A stretch of 64,000 nt of DNA. Origin: Pomphorhynchus laevis. Lineage: Eukaryota; Acanthocephala; Palaeacanthocephala; Echinorhynchida; Pomphorhynchidae. Below, one piece after another: positions 20,901-30,789 of this stretch. Position 1 is the first letter of the stretch. Each line of letters starts with the position of its first letter. Under the pieces are notes generated by a model, which was given only the letters and a program-made list of their open reading frames with translations, ran no database searches and was not told where the DNA came from. The stretch is taken from NCBI GenBank assembly GCA_012934845.2, contig WNNJ02002286.1:23889-87888 (forward strand). Reading direction: 5' to 3'. The translations under genes were made by a program, and so were the position numbers.

Positions 20901-21147
20901 AATCATTGATGTACATCATTGATTTACATCAATGATGTCTCGACATCATTGCTGTTCCTAACAGCTTCTATGACTATACCTCCTGGTCAATTACTTATCC
21001 TGTTTTGTCCGATCATTTCCTTGTCACTCTTACTCGTCCCCATCCTCCTTATCCGCCTCCACTATTATCCACACCATGTCGACCCCGGAAACATCTCGAT
21101 ATCCCTATTCTCTGCACAGCCTTACTCAATTTTTGACTCTTTTCACT
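20849..21147 (+). repeat. ~300-bp direct repeat, copy 1
   Basis: Matches 21240-21538 at an offset of 391 bp with few mismatches. It contains the end of the RLE-like fragment, a short palindromic ATCATTGATGTACATCATTG stretch and part of the LINE B endonuclease. After 21147 the copies diverge. Confidence 0.85.
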
Positions 21148-21239
21148 TTCAGAAAGCCATCGAAGCCGAAATAAGGAATTTGCAACTACTATTTGATTGA
21201 ATTTTTTTGTTGATGTTTTTTTATTTTATTTTATCATAT
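21148..21239 (+). other. Short sequence between direct repeats with exon-like start
   Basis: Follows CACTTTCAG, a good splice acceptor, and encodes KAIEAEIRNLQLLFD before a stop, then T-rich DNA. This does not match LINE B, which continues differently in copy 2. It could be a scrap of a host terminal exon captured with copy 1, or chance. Confidence 0.2.
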
Positions 21240-21538
21240 TTTGTAAGCGACACGAGCTTGTAGCTCATTTGCTTCTGTTTGTTATAATAATAATCATTGA
21301 TGTACATCATTGATTTACATCAATAATGTCTCGACATCATTGCTGTTCCTAACTGCTTCTATGACCATACCTCCTTGTCAATTACTTATCCTGTTTTGTC
21401 CGATCATTTCCTTGTCACTCTTACTCGTCCCCATCTTCCTTATCCGACTCTACCATTATCCACACCAAGTCGACCCCGGAAACTTCTCGATATCCCTATT
21501 CTCTGCACAGCCTTACTCAATTTTTGACTCTTTTCACT
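21240..21538 (+). repeat. ~300-bp direct repeat, copy 2
   Basis: Second copy of 20849-21147. Here the LINE B endonuclease sequence runs on without a break into the linker. Confidence 0.85.
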
Positions 21539-21996
21539 TCATCTTAACTCTCTGTCCCGATGATCTCTGCATTCTGTTTGATTCTGAACTTATGTATATC
21601 ATCAATAACCTTCTGCTTAGTCGACTCCGACGTTCTCAGCGCTTGAACCATGCTCACTGGCTCGATTCTGACTGAAGTATTTCTAAGTGTCGACTCCGTC
21701 ACTCTTTTCGTGTGTATAATCGCTTTCTTAAACGGTCTCCAAACTCACTCCCTCCTAAACTCCGTGATTCCTACTTTTCTCTACGCCGTTCACATCTTAT
21801 TCTTATACGTACTAAACGTACTCTCTTTTGGCAAAATCAACTCGAGTCATCTTCCAACTCTAAATCTCATGAGGAAATCTTAAACTCAATTCTGTCACGA
21901 TCATCTACTCCTTGTAATATAAATCCTCATGAATTTTCTTCTTATCTACAAACTAAGCTATCTAATTTACTTTCCATACTTCCCACAGCCCCCTTG
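21330..21996 (+). mobile_element. LINE B copy 3 (endonuclease end and linker)
   Basis: Plus-strand LINE B: the end of the endonuclease (SDHFLVTLTRPHLPYPTLP-like frame near 21395-21450), then the linker in a frame at 21712-21996 with LRDSYFSLRRSHLILIRTK. It is broken by frameshifts. At about 21996 it joins head-on to a minus-strand LINE A, so the two face each other. Confidence 0.75.
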
Positions 21997-22857
21997 AGAG
22001 AAAAGCAGGGGACCCAGGACAGAATTTTGTATGACTCCGCAAAAGATAGGGATGGGAGGGAAGGATGATGAATTAGCACAGACGCGGAAGGAACGGTCGA
22101 AAAGATATGAGGCAAACCATGCTACAGAGGAGGAAGAAAATCCGTAATCATAACGAAGGCGAGAAAGGAGGACGGAGTGGTCGACAATGTCGAATGCGGA
22201 GGAGAGGTCGAGGGAGATAAGAACACTATATAGACCCTTGTCTCGAGAAATGGGTAAGTCGTTGTACACTTTCATGCAGGCGATTTCTGTGGAGTGATTA
22301 GAGCGGAAAGCGGATTGGAAAGGAATGTACAGATTGGATGAAGAGAGATAAGCGTTGATCTGTATTAATATGAGGCGTTCTAAGAGGTTAGAAAGAGTAA
22401 GGAGTAATGAAATGGTGCGATAGCTAGAAGGAAGAGAGCGTTCGAGCGATTGTTTCTTAAGGATGGGACGAACGATTGCGGATTTGCGGTGTGAAGGGAG
22501 GATACAACTACGGATGGTCGAGTTAAACAAGGTTGTGAGAAACAGGGATATCGATGAGCATATGGATTTCAACATGTGAGTAGGCAGGAAATCGGCAGGT
22601 TAGGTTTTGTTGGGCAAGGACATGAGGACAGATGATATTTCGGTAGGTGAGACAAGGAAAAGATGAAAGAGTTCCGGAAGGATGAGGCTAGGCGGGTCCG
22701 AGTGGGATAGGATGGAGACCGGGGTGTGAGAGAGCAACGTGGGTACTTTAGTCTTGAGAAATGGCGAATAATCATGGGCATTAATGTTGCACGGCGAAGA
22801 TGAACGAGCCAGGATTGAGTTAAAAGTGTGCCAGGGAGTCTTAGAGAGTCTTATCAT
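21997..22857 (-). mobile_element. LINE A copy 4 (RT and linker fragment)
   Basis: Minus-strand frames 21997-22575 (HSTEIACMKVYNDLPISRD, DLSSAFDIVDHS, then GVIQNSVLGP) and 22600-22857 (linker). The usual PQGS of RT motif B reads IQNS. The fragment starts at the palm and is cut at both ends by plus-strand LINE B DNA. Position 22079 onward belongs to the duplicated unit. Confidence 0.85.
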
Positions 22858-23635
22858 CTACCTGTATATTATCATCTACCTTGATACTCCGCAATCTTCG
22901 TCAAGTTCGTAGATTGATCGATTTATTTTCTTGTAGTACTCTCATAAGTCTCCATGGAGTAAGTCTCCAGATAAGTCTCCAGAGAGTCTTATCATCTACC
23001 TATCTATTATCATCTACCTTGATACTCCGCCATCTCCGTCAAGTTCGTAGATTGATCGATTTACCTTCTTGTATGACTCTCATATCTTTTCTTCTTTTTT
23101 CTAGACTCGATTGTGTTCTTAGTCTATTTTCCAACTCACCTAAATCCACTCTTATTCATTTACAACGCATCATCAACGCAGCCGTCCGAGTTCTGTTCCG
23201 TCTTAGCCGTTTTGATCATAAATCACACCACATTGATTCTCTCAATTAGCCTACCATTTATTGTCGTGTTTAAATTCGTCTTCTTATCATTGCTTTTCGC
23301 CTTATAACTTCTCATACCCCTTCATTTCTCAACCTTCCTTTTCTCGACAATTCTCGTACTCTGTACTGTTCCTTGCGTTTCCGTAATTCCCTTCTTTTAC
23401 ATGTCCTAAACTACTCTACCTCTTTTGGCTTCCGCTCCTTCGTTGTGGCTGTTCCTCTCTCGTGGAATCATCTGCCCATTCATATCCGCCTATCAACATA
23501 AATGCCGTGCTTCAAACGTCAAATCCAATTCCATTTCAACAATTAACTAATTATCTGACTTTTGATGTTCTTTTTTTGTTTGTTAGTGGTCATGTAAGCG
23601 TGCAGTTGGCACGCATTTGCCACGTTAAATAAATT
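22858..23635 (+). mobile_element. LINE B copy 4, 3' part with internal repeat
   Basis: Plus-strand LINE B C-terminal RT region and 3' end. The stretch TTATCATCTACC...TTGATACTCCGC...GATTGATCGATTTA occurs twice (about 22853-22930 and 22989-23065), with AGTCTCCA repeats between. The 3' end carries the GCGTGC stem-loop (about 23597) and a (TTA)n tail. Frames 22881-23249 and 23113-23307 are parts of the thumb in different phases. Confidence 0.8.
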
Positions 23636-23640
23636 ATTAT

Positions 23641-23977
23641 TATTATTACAGACTTCAACGTGTTGTTGTCTTGATATTTATCGTATGATGCTACTAGCAT
23701 TTTATGCATTTTATTGTTAATTTATTAATAATTAAAAACTTAATTGAAATTTAAAATATAAGTCGATATTTTATGAATTTACGAATAAACAACAAACGAT
23801 GTATCAGAATAACTTAAAAACATTATTTATATATTATTTCATTTGTTGTAGTTTACCCTTATCTCAATGGCCACTACTGATCAAGATAAATATCGATACA
23901 ACAACGTAAGCAAACATACGAAAATACTCTTTTATAATATATGTGCTAAGCGTGTAGTGTATTATGCGAGATATAAT
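23641..23977 (+). other. Unassigned stretch with repeat R1, copy 2
   Basis: Holds a diverged R1 copy at about 23736-23813 (ATTTAAAATATAAGTC and AACAAACGATGTATCAGAAT). Otherwise it is AT-rich without a gene. Repeated at 30073-30409. Confidence 0.5.
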
Positions 23978-24357
23978 TGAGCTAAATGTAGATATAAAGC
24001 AAATAAGTTTCTTAGCTTTATTCAACTATCTATTAAGCAAATAGACAAGTAGATAACAATGTTTACTATTTGTAATTTTAATATGACATTCACCCCTGTT
24101 TTTTATTTCGAGCAGTGATTGCTGACGAACTATACGACCAGATCTTGTACGGTTCTCAGAGCTAGTTTGCTGGCCTATTGACTCTGATGTGTTTCTCGAT
24201 ATTTCGTCGATTAATGAAAATGTTGTTTCTGTTTGGTCTTTAAGGTCATGTTCAATACGGAGTCTCTGCGTAAATATGTTCTCGTGATGATTTCATTCAT
24301 ACACATTGATTCGATCATCACATTCGATAAGGTTTTGTAAAAGTTGATAAAACAAGA
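23978..24357 (-). mobile_element. Gypsy-3 LTR and pol end (copy in unit 1)
   Basis: A 111-bp LTR, 23978-24088 (TGAGCTAAATG...TATGACA), with a GAATAAAGC polyadenylation signal on the element's strand. It is followed by the arginine-rich pol C-terminus on the minus strand (RTRSGRIVRQQ-like). LINE A copy 5 begins at about 24358 in place of the rest of pol. Fossil, broken. Confidence 0.7.
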
Positions 24358-27255
24358 ATGTGAATCAGGTGTCGAGAAGGTGTGAACGGAGGAGGTGTTT
24401 TAATGTGATAAATGAGGGGGCGCGGCTGATGTCGAGAGGGAGTGGATTCCAGGCGAGTGAGGCGGCGACGAGGAAGGATCGGAGACCGTAGTTGTTGCAG
24501 TAATTAGGAACGTGGAGTAAGAGGGTATGACAGGAACGAAGCGATAGCGATGTGGGGCGAGTATCGTCTAAGAAAGGAAGGTTGATGAACGATGGGGATC
24601 CGACAGCGATAAAACGAAAAGTAACGAGAAGAAGGCGGAGTTTGATGCGAATGTGGATGGTGGGCCAGGAGAGTTGGGCAAAATGTGTGGATGTGTGGTT
24701 GAAGCGACGGAGACGAAAGAACACTCGAACGGCGGTGTTGATTATTGGTTTTAGGGGTAGTATGATGGATTTTGGAGAATTGCGAAAAGGCTAAGGCAGT
24801 AATCGATTTTAGGAAGAAGAAGTGATGAAAGAAGATACATACAAGAAAGGAAGTCGATAAGGTGGCGGATACGGCGGATGTCACGGAGAATTAAGTTAGA
24901 TGAGCGGACCTTGTCACGGACGAAGGGTTTAAGGGAAAGGTGATCATCGAAATGGAAGCCTAAGAAAGTGAGATTGTGGACTATGGGGATGGTCGATGAG
25001 GCAAAAAATACAGTGGGATGAGATATGTTTGGTTTACGGGAGAGGATCCACATTATTTTAGACTTGTCGGTGTTTAGAACGAGATGGAGATTGGAGAGAC
25101 GTTTGTAGACAGAAGAAAGACAGTTGGAGGCAGAAATGCCGATATCGTGTATGCGATGTGCGGGTGCATGAGCATAGATTAGAATGTCATCGGCGTATTG
25201 CATGACGTTAAAGGAGTAAGGTTTGATAAACGGAGAGAGATCGCCAAGCAGAAGAGAGAAAAGCAGGGGTCCCAGGACAGAATTTTGTATGACCCCGCAA
25301 AAGATAGGGAGGGGAGGGGAGGATGATGAATTAGAACAGACGCGGAAGGAACGGTCGAAAAGATATGAGGCAAACCATGCTACGGAGGAGGAAGATAAGC
25401 CGTAATCATAACGAAGGCGAGAAAGTAGGACGGAGTAGTCGACAATGCCGAATGCGGATGACATGTCGAGGGAGATGAGAATACTATATAGACCCTTGTC
25501 TCGAGAAATGATTAAGTCGTTGTACACTTTATGCAGGCGATTTCTGTGGAGTGATTAGAGCGGAAAGCGGATTGGGAATGAGGGTACAGATTGGATGAGG
25601 GAGATAAGCGTTGATCTGTATTAATATGAGGCGTTCTAAGAGTTTAAAATGAATAGGGAGTAGTGAAATGGTGCGATAGCTAGAAGGAAGAGAGGGTTCG
25701 AGCGATTGTTTCTTAAGGATGGGACGAACGATTGCGGATTTGCGGTGTGAAGAGAAGATACGACTGCGGATGGTCGAGTTAAACACGGTTGTGAGAAACA
25801 GGGATATCAATGAGCATATGGATTTCAATATGTGAGTAGGCAGGAAATCGGCAGGTTAGGTTTTGTTGGGCAAGGACATGATGACAGATGATACTTCGGT
25901 TGGTGAAACAGGGAAAAGATGAAAGAGTTCCGGAAGGATGTGGCTAGGCGGGTCCGAGTGGGATAGGATGGAGACTGGGGTGTGAGAGAGCAACGTGGGT
26001 ACTTTAGTCTCAAGAAATGGCGAATAATCATGGGCATTGATGTTGCACGGCGAAGAGGAACGAGCCAGGATTGAGTTAAAAGTATGCCAGGGAGTCTTAG
26101 AGTTGAATGAAATGATGATTTTATTCTGCCAGAAGGAGTTACATTTGGTACTTAGTAAATTGAGACGAGACCGGCGTAGAGCAAGATAGGAATCACGGAA
26201 AGGCGGTGTGATCGAGCGGAAATCACGTCTGAGAGAGCGGTGATAGACTCGAAAAGCATGGCGGAGTCGACGCTTTGAGAGTAGGCATTGGATGTCAAAC
26301 CATGGGGCACGGTGCAAGCGACAGTGTGGGTGAGACTTGAAGGGCAAGAGAATATCGAGAGTGGATGTGAGTTCAGAGTCGAAAAGAAAGGCGAGATCGT
26401 GAGGAGATGAATATGTTATTGTGGGTAATGATAGAGACGATTTGAGTAAGGCAGAGCGGAGAAGGGAGAGGTCAAGATTTCTCCAAGGGCGACGTAGGAT
26501 TGTAGGTGTGTGAGGAGGGGTGTGGTTGCGAGTGAGATCAAGGGTGGTAAGAAAGTGATCGGATAGACCAGGATCAGAGATGGACAGTGAGGTGCAGGCA
26601 GCAAAATGATCGGGGACAGCGATGATGTCGAGTGCCTTACCAAGTATATGTGTGGAGGCAGTGGAGATTAGTTTGTAATTGTAGTTGGATAGAATGTTGA
26701 TAACCCGGATGGAATCCGTGGAAGAGGGGCGGTCTAGGCGGATATTGAAGTCGCCTATAACGAGTGAAGGGATTGAGGACAAAGAACAATGAGAAAGGAG
26801 ATCAACGAGTTCGGTAAAAAATAAGGCTGTAGGAGCTTATGAACCAGGACGGTATACAATGGCGAGATCTAGAGTGATCGGGTTAGAATAACGACAAGTG
26901 AGCAATTCAAAAGAGCAAGGACTGAAAGGGAGATTGATTTTGCGAAATGACGCGGGGTGACGAGCGAATACGACGGGGCCGCCATGATTAGAGAATTTAG
27001 AAGGGCATAATCTGAGGGGGCGGGCGGATTTGACTAGGGAGCAACCGGCAGAGGGCAGACGGCGAATGGAAAGGTCGTCGGAATCTGAGTGCCAAGATTC
27101 GGTGAGGCAGAAGAGATCGATGAATTGCTTGGTGAATAGGTTGAGGATAATATCGAATTTTTTGAGAATAGATCTAGTGTTGAGGTGACCGATGCGGAAA
27201 CCGTGTGTTGTGGCGAAAGAGTCTAGTGGAGAAGACATATAGGAGAGATGGAGCG

Positions 27256-27840
27256 TTATCGAATTTTTGGACGGGTGTGGACAACTTGGAAATTTCCGTC
27301 TATGTTTCGGATGGAGAGTGATGTTTCGCCGGTTTCTTCGCGCCGGCGTTTTTCGATGCGGGCTGAAGAGATTTGAGCGATTTCAGAAGGGGCGCGATCG
27401 GGAAAAATTCGAGTGGTTGACGATGACATGAGTTTGAATCGTTGAGAGAGGACAGAATATGCGTGAGAGCGATGCTTGAAGACAATATTTAGGAGAGGGG
27501 GCTGGGAAGGATTAGATTGAGAAGATTTGTTTAGACGGATGAATGCGACAGGAGAAATGTCCTTGAAAAATGATGGTTTATCCGCAGGAACAATAGACGA
27601 GAGGATGGATCTGAAGGCGGAAACATCGTGGTCTAAACGTGCTTGTGGAGATAAGGAGTTAGAATGCTTGATATTAGTGACAATGACGCAACGATCGCGA
27701 GAAGGAAAGCGCTTCCGTAAAGGAGGACGACTGGCGTGAGTAGGTGAGATCACGATAGAAGAGCTGGCCGTTGATGATTTGGAGGGATTTGGTTTGACAA
27801 CGGGAGACATAGAGGATAATGGTAATAAAGAGGGTGGCAA
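27256..27840 (-). CDS. LINE A ORF1 protein, C-terminal region
   Basis: A 194-codon frame, Ser/Pro-rich for the first 60 residues, then a domain containing LDHDVSAFRSILSSI and ending in SIRNIDGNFQVVHTRPK. The domain layout (a D-x-x-x-R start, a Lys/Arg-rich middle, and an 'IRN..VV' end) is the same as in the LINE C ORF1, where it ends CIRNFQVVR. This is the conserved ORF1 type of CR1-like elements that carry a zinc finger upstream. It probably binds element RNA. An almost identical copy is at 33688-34272. Confidence 0.75.
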   Translation of the reverse strand: MPPSLLPLSSMSPVVKPNPSKSSTASSSIVISPTHASRPPLRKRFPSRDRCVIVTNIKHSNSLSPQARLDHDVSAFRSILSSIVPADKPSFFKDISPVAFIRLNKSSQSNPSQPPLLNIVFKHRSHAYSVLSQRFKLMSSSTTRIFPDRAPSEIAQISSARIEKRRREETGETSLSIRNIDGNFQVVHTRPKIR

Positions 27841-28158
27841 GCGATTGAGTAAAGGTTATGAGTGGAAGGATAGTGGAGGTTGGTGGAGGTGATTTTGATT
27901 GATGGATGCAAGGTATTGAGAAACGAGACGGGAATGACGGGACGTGGGGTGTCGGGGAGTGAAGATGACATGGAATGGGAAGTTTATATGGTGGCAGGGT
28001 CGGTGGGTAGAGAAAGGACATTAGAAACGACGGGGGTAGTTTGAGTTGACGTGTTGGATGTTGATATGTGCTTATTGGAAAGGTTGCAGATTAGTTTGTT
28101 GGCACAAAAACCACATACGAAGTCTTCTTTAGCCCTATTGTTGTCGCAGGTGATTGTT

Positions 28159-28199
28159 GTCCAGACTCTGCAGTCGTGTATCGACTGCAGAGTCTGGAC
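28159..28199. repeat. 18-bp perfect inverted repeat
   Basis: GTCCAGACTCTGCAGTCG (28159-28176) pairs perfectly with 28182-28199 around the 5-base loop TGTAT. It lies in the ORF1 region of LINE A copy 5 and is repeated at 34591-34631 in unit 2. Directly after it comes a 14-bp minisatellite made of part of the same arm. Confidence 0.93.
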
Positions 28200-28253
28200 T
28201 TGCAGTCGTGTACTTGCAGTCGTGTACTTGCAGTCGTGTACTTGCAGTTGTCC
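28200..28253 (+). repeat. 14-bp minisatellite, three units
   Basis: TTGCAGTCGTGTAC is repeated three times and followed by TTGCAGTTGTCC. In unit 2 (about 34631-34670) only two copies are present. This accounts for the 14-bp length difference between the duplicated units. Confidence 0.9.
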
Positions 28254-28287
28254 ATAGTTGTTGTCGGTCTTAGTTGTTTTCTTACGT

Positions 28288-28510
28288 CCTCCCATAAACG
28301 ATGGTTGTCGTCGATGGTTTATCGTCATAGTTACTAGTTGTTAAATGTTTCTTTAGTACTACAAGACCGGGAGTTAATAACCACTGCGGTATGTTTATAT
28401 TTAAGCCAGAACGATATTCAAATTTAAAGAGCTTTTCGTGTGGTGCACAGTTTATTGGCACATAAGAAGTGAACACATTGAATGAAATGTCATTGGAAGG
28501 CATTTCTGCC
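28288..28510 (-). mobile_element. Gypsy-3 integrase C-terminal piece (unit 1)
   Basis: Minus-strand frame resembling the end of the Gypsy-1 integrase region (a CAPHEKLFKFEYRSG stretch corresponds to its TPHQRLFSFPRNS). It is cut at 28510 by the start of unit 2. Fossil. Confidence 0.75.
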
Positions 28511-29289
28511 CAGACGCGGAAGGAACGGTCGAAAAGATATGAGGCAAACCATGCTACAGAGGAGGAAGAAAATCCGTAATCATAACGAAGGCGAGAAAGG
28601 AGGACGGAGTGGTCGACAATGTCGAATGCGGAGGAGAGGTCGAGGGAGATAAGAACACTATATAGACCCTTGTCTCGAGAAATGGGTAAGTCGTTGTACA
28701 CTTTCATGCAGGCGATTTCTGTGGAGTGATTAGAGCGGAAAGCGGATTGGAAAGGAATGTACAGATTGGATGAAGAGAGATAAGCGTTGATCTGTATTAA
28801 TATGAGGCGTTCTAAGAGGTTAGAAAGAGTAAGGAGTAATGAAATGGTGCGATAGCTAGAAGGAAGAGAGCGTTCGAGCGATTGTTTCTTAAGGATGGGA
28901 CGAACGATTGCGGATTTGCGGTGTGAAGGGAGGATACAACTACGGATGGTCGAGTTAAACAAGGTTGTGAGAAACAGGGATATCGATGAGCATATGGATT
29001 TCAACATGTGAGTAGGCAGGAAATCGGCAGGTTAGGTTTTGTTGGGCAAGGACATGAGGACAGATGATATTTCGGTAGGTGAGACAAGGAAAAGATGAAA
29101 GAGTTCCGGAAGGATGAGGCTAGGCGGGTCCGAGTGGGATAGGATGGAGACCGGGGTGTGAGAGAGCAACGTGGGTACTTTAGTCTTGAGAAATGGCGAA
29201 TAATCATGGGCATTAATGTTGCACGGCGAAGATGAACGAGCCAGGATTGAGTTAAAAGTGTGCCAGGGAGTCTTAGAGAGTCTTATCAT
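28511..29289 (-). mobile_element. LINE A copy 4 duplicate
   Basis: Equivalent of 22079-22857. Its first frame (28282-29007) runs through the unit junction into Gypsy-3 sequence, a chance fusion created by the duplication. Confidence 0.88.
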
Positions 29290-30067
29290 CTACCTGTATA
29301 TTATCATCTACCTTGATACTCCGCAATCTTCGTCAAGTTCGTAGATTGATCGATTTATTTTCTTGTAGTACTCTCATAAGTCTCCATGGAGTAAGTCTCC
29401 AGATAAGTCTCCAGAGAGTCTTATCATCTACCTATCTATTATCATCTACCTTGATACTCCGCCATCTCCGTCAAGTTCGTAGATTGATCGATTTACCTTC
29501 TTGTATGACTCTCATATCTTTTCTTCTTTTTTCTAGACTCGATTGTGTTCTTAGTCTATTTTCCAACTCACCTAAATCCACTCTTATTCATTTACAACGC
29601 ATCATCAACGCAGCCGTCCGAGTTCTGTTCCGTCTTAGCCGTTTTGATCATAAATCACACCACATTGATTCTCTCAATTAGCCTACCATTTATTGTCGTG
29701 TTTAAATTCGTCTTCTTATCATTGCTTTTCGCCTTATAACTTCTCATACCCCTTCATTTCTCAACCTTCCTTTTCTCGACAATTCTCGTACTCTGTACTG
29801 TTCCTTGCGTTTCCGTAATTCCCTTCTTTTACATGTCCTAAACTACTCTACCTCTTTTGGCTTCCGCTCCTTCGTTGTGGCTGTTCCTCTCTCGTGGAAT
29901 CATCTGCCCATTCATATCCGCCTATCAACATAAATGCCGTGCTTCAAACGTCAAATCCAATTCCATTTCAACAATTAACTAATTATCTGACTTTTGATGT
30001 TCTTTTTTTGTTTGTTAGTGGTCATGTAAGCGTGCAGTTGGCACGCATTTGCCACGTTAAATAAATT
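29290..30067 (+). mobile_element. LINE B copy 4 duplicate
   Basis: Equivalent of 22858-23635, with the same internal repeat and (TTA)n tail. Confidence 0.85.
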
Positions 30068-30409
30068 ATTATTATTATTACAGACTTCAACGTGTTGTTG
30101 TCTTGATATTTATCGTATGATGCTACTAGCATTTTATGCATTTTATTGTTAATTTATTAATAATTAAAAACTTAATTGAAATTTAAAATATAAGTCGATA
30201 TTTTATGAATTTACGAATAAACAACAAACGATGTATCAGAATAACTTAAAAACATTATTTATATATTATTTCATTTGTTGTAGTTTACCCTTATCTCAAT
30301 GGCCACTACTGATCAAGATAAATATCGATACAACAACGTAAGCAAACATACGAAAATACTCTTTTATAATATATGTGCTAAGCGTGTAGTGTATTATGCG
30401 AGATATATT
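30068..30409 (+). other. Unassigned stretch with repeat R1 (duplicate)
   Basis: Equivalent of 23636-23977; R1 copy at about 30168-30245. No gene seen. Confidence 0.5.
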
Positions 30410-30789
30410 TGAGCTAAATGTAGATATAAAGCAAATAAGTTTCTTAGCTTTATTCAACTATCTATTAAGCAAATAGACAAGTAGATAACAATGTTTACTA
30501 TTTGTAATTTTAATATGACATTCACCCCTGTTTTTTATTTCGAGCAGTGATTGCTGACGAACTATACGACCAGATATTGTACGGTTCTCAGAGCTAGTTT
30601 GCTGGCCTATTGACTCTGATGTGTTTCTCGATATTTCGTCGATTAATGAAAATGTTGTTTCTGTTTGGTCTTTAAGGTCATGTTCAATACGGAGTCTCTG
30701 CGTAAATATGTTCTCGTGATGATTTCATTCATACACATTGATTCGATCATCACATTCGATAAGGTTTTGTAAAAGTTGATAAAACAAGA
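30410..30789 (-). mobile_element. Gypsy-3 LTR and pol end (copy in unit 2)
   Basis: Equivalent of 23978-24357; the 111-bp LTR is at 30410-30520. Fossil. Confidence 0.7.

Larger units (their letters stand above)
24358..28287 (-). mobile_element. LINE A copy 5, long copy (ORF1, endonuclease, RT)
   Basis: The most complete LINE A in structure, 3.9 kb on the minus strand. From 5': an ORF1 with a treble-clef-like DFVCGFCANKLI motif (about 28080-28140); the ORF1 C-terminal region (27256-27840); the endonuclease (26837-27238 and 25856-26782, GDFNIRLDRPSS near 26755); and RT fingers (25529-25828). The RT palm and thumb follow (24751-25527, with YADD intact but GVIQNSVLGP in motif B), then the C-terminus (24365-24724). 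The last ~80 bp of the family 3' end are missing. Five or more frame breaks make it inactive. It lies inside Gypsy-3. Confidence 0.88.
22079..28510. repeat. 6.43-kb tandem duplication, unit 1
   Basis: Positions 22079-28510 match 28511-34928 at a constant offset of 6432 bp, apart from one 14-bp step near 28220. The unit contains LINE A copy 4, LINE B copy 4, the Gypsy-3 LTR and 3' pol, LINE A copy 5 and a piece of Gypsy-3 integrase. The junction between units (28510/28511) joins Gypsy-3 integrase straight to LINE A RT with no obvious long homology (GCACAGACG versus GCCCAGACG). Mismatches are few. Confidence 0.93.

Noticed and set aside
28200-28253. CRISPR-like or short tandem array
   Set aside because: Contiguous 14-bp minisatellite units without spacers, inside a LINE of an animal genome.
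28282-29007. A 241-codon frame linking RT and integrase-like sequence as a novel fusion gene
   Set aside because: It is created by the tandem-duplication joint at 28510/28511 between LINE A and Gypsy-3 DNA; not a functional gene.
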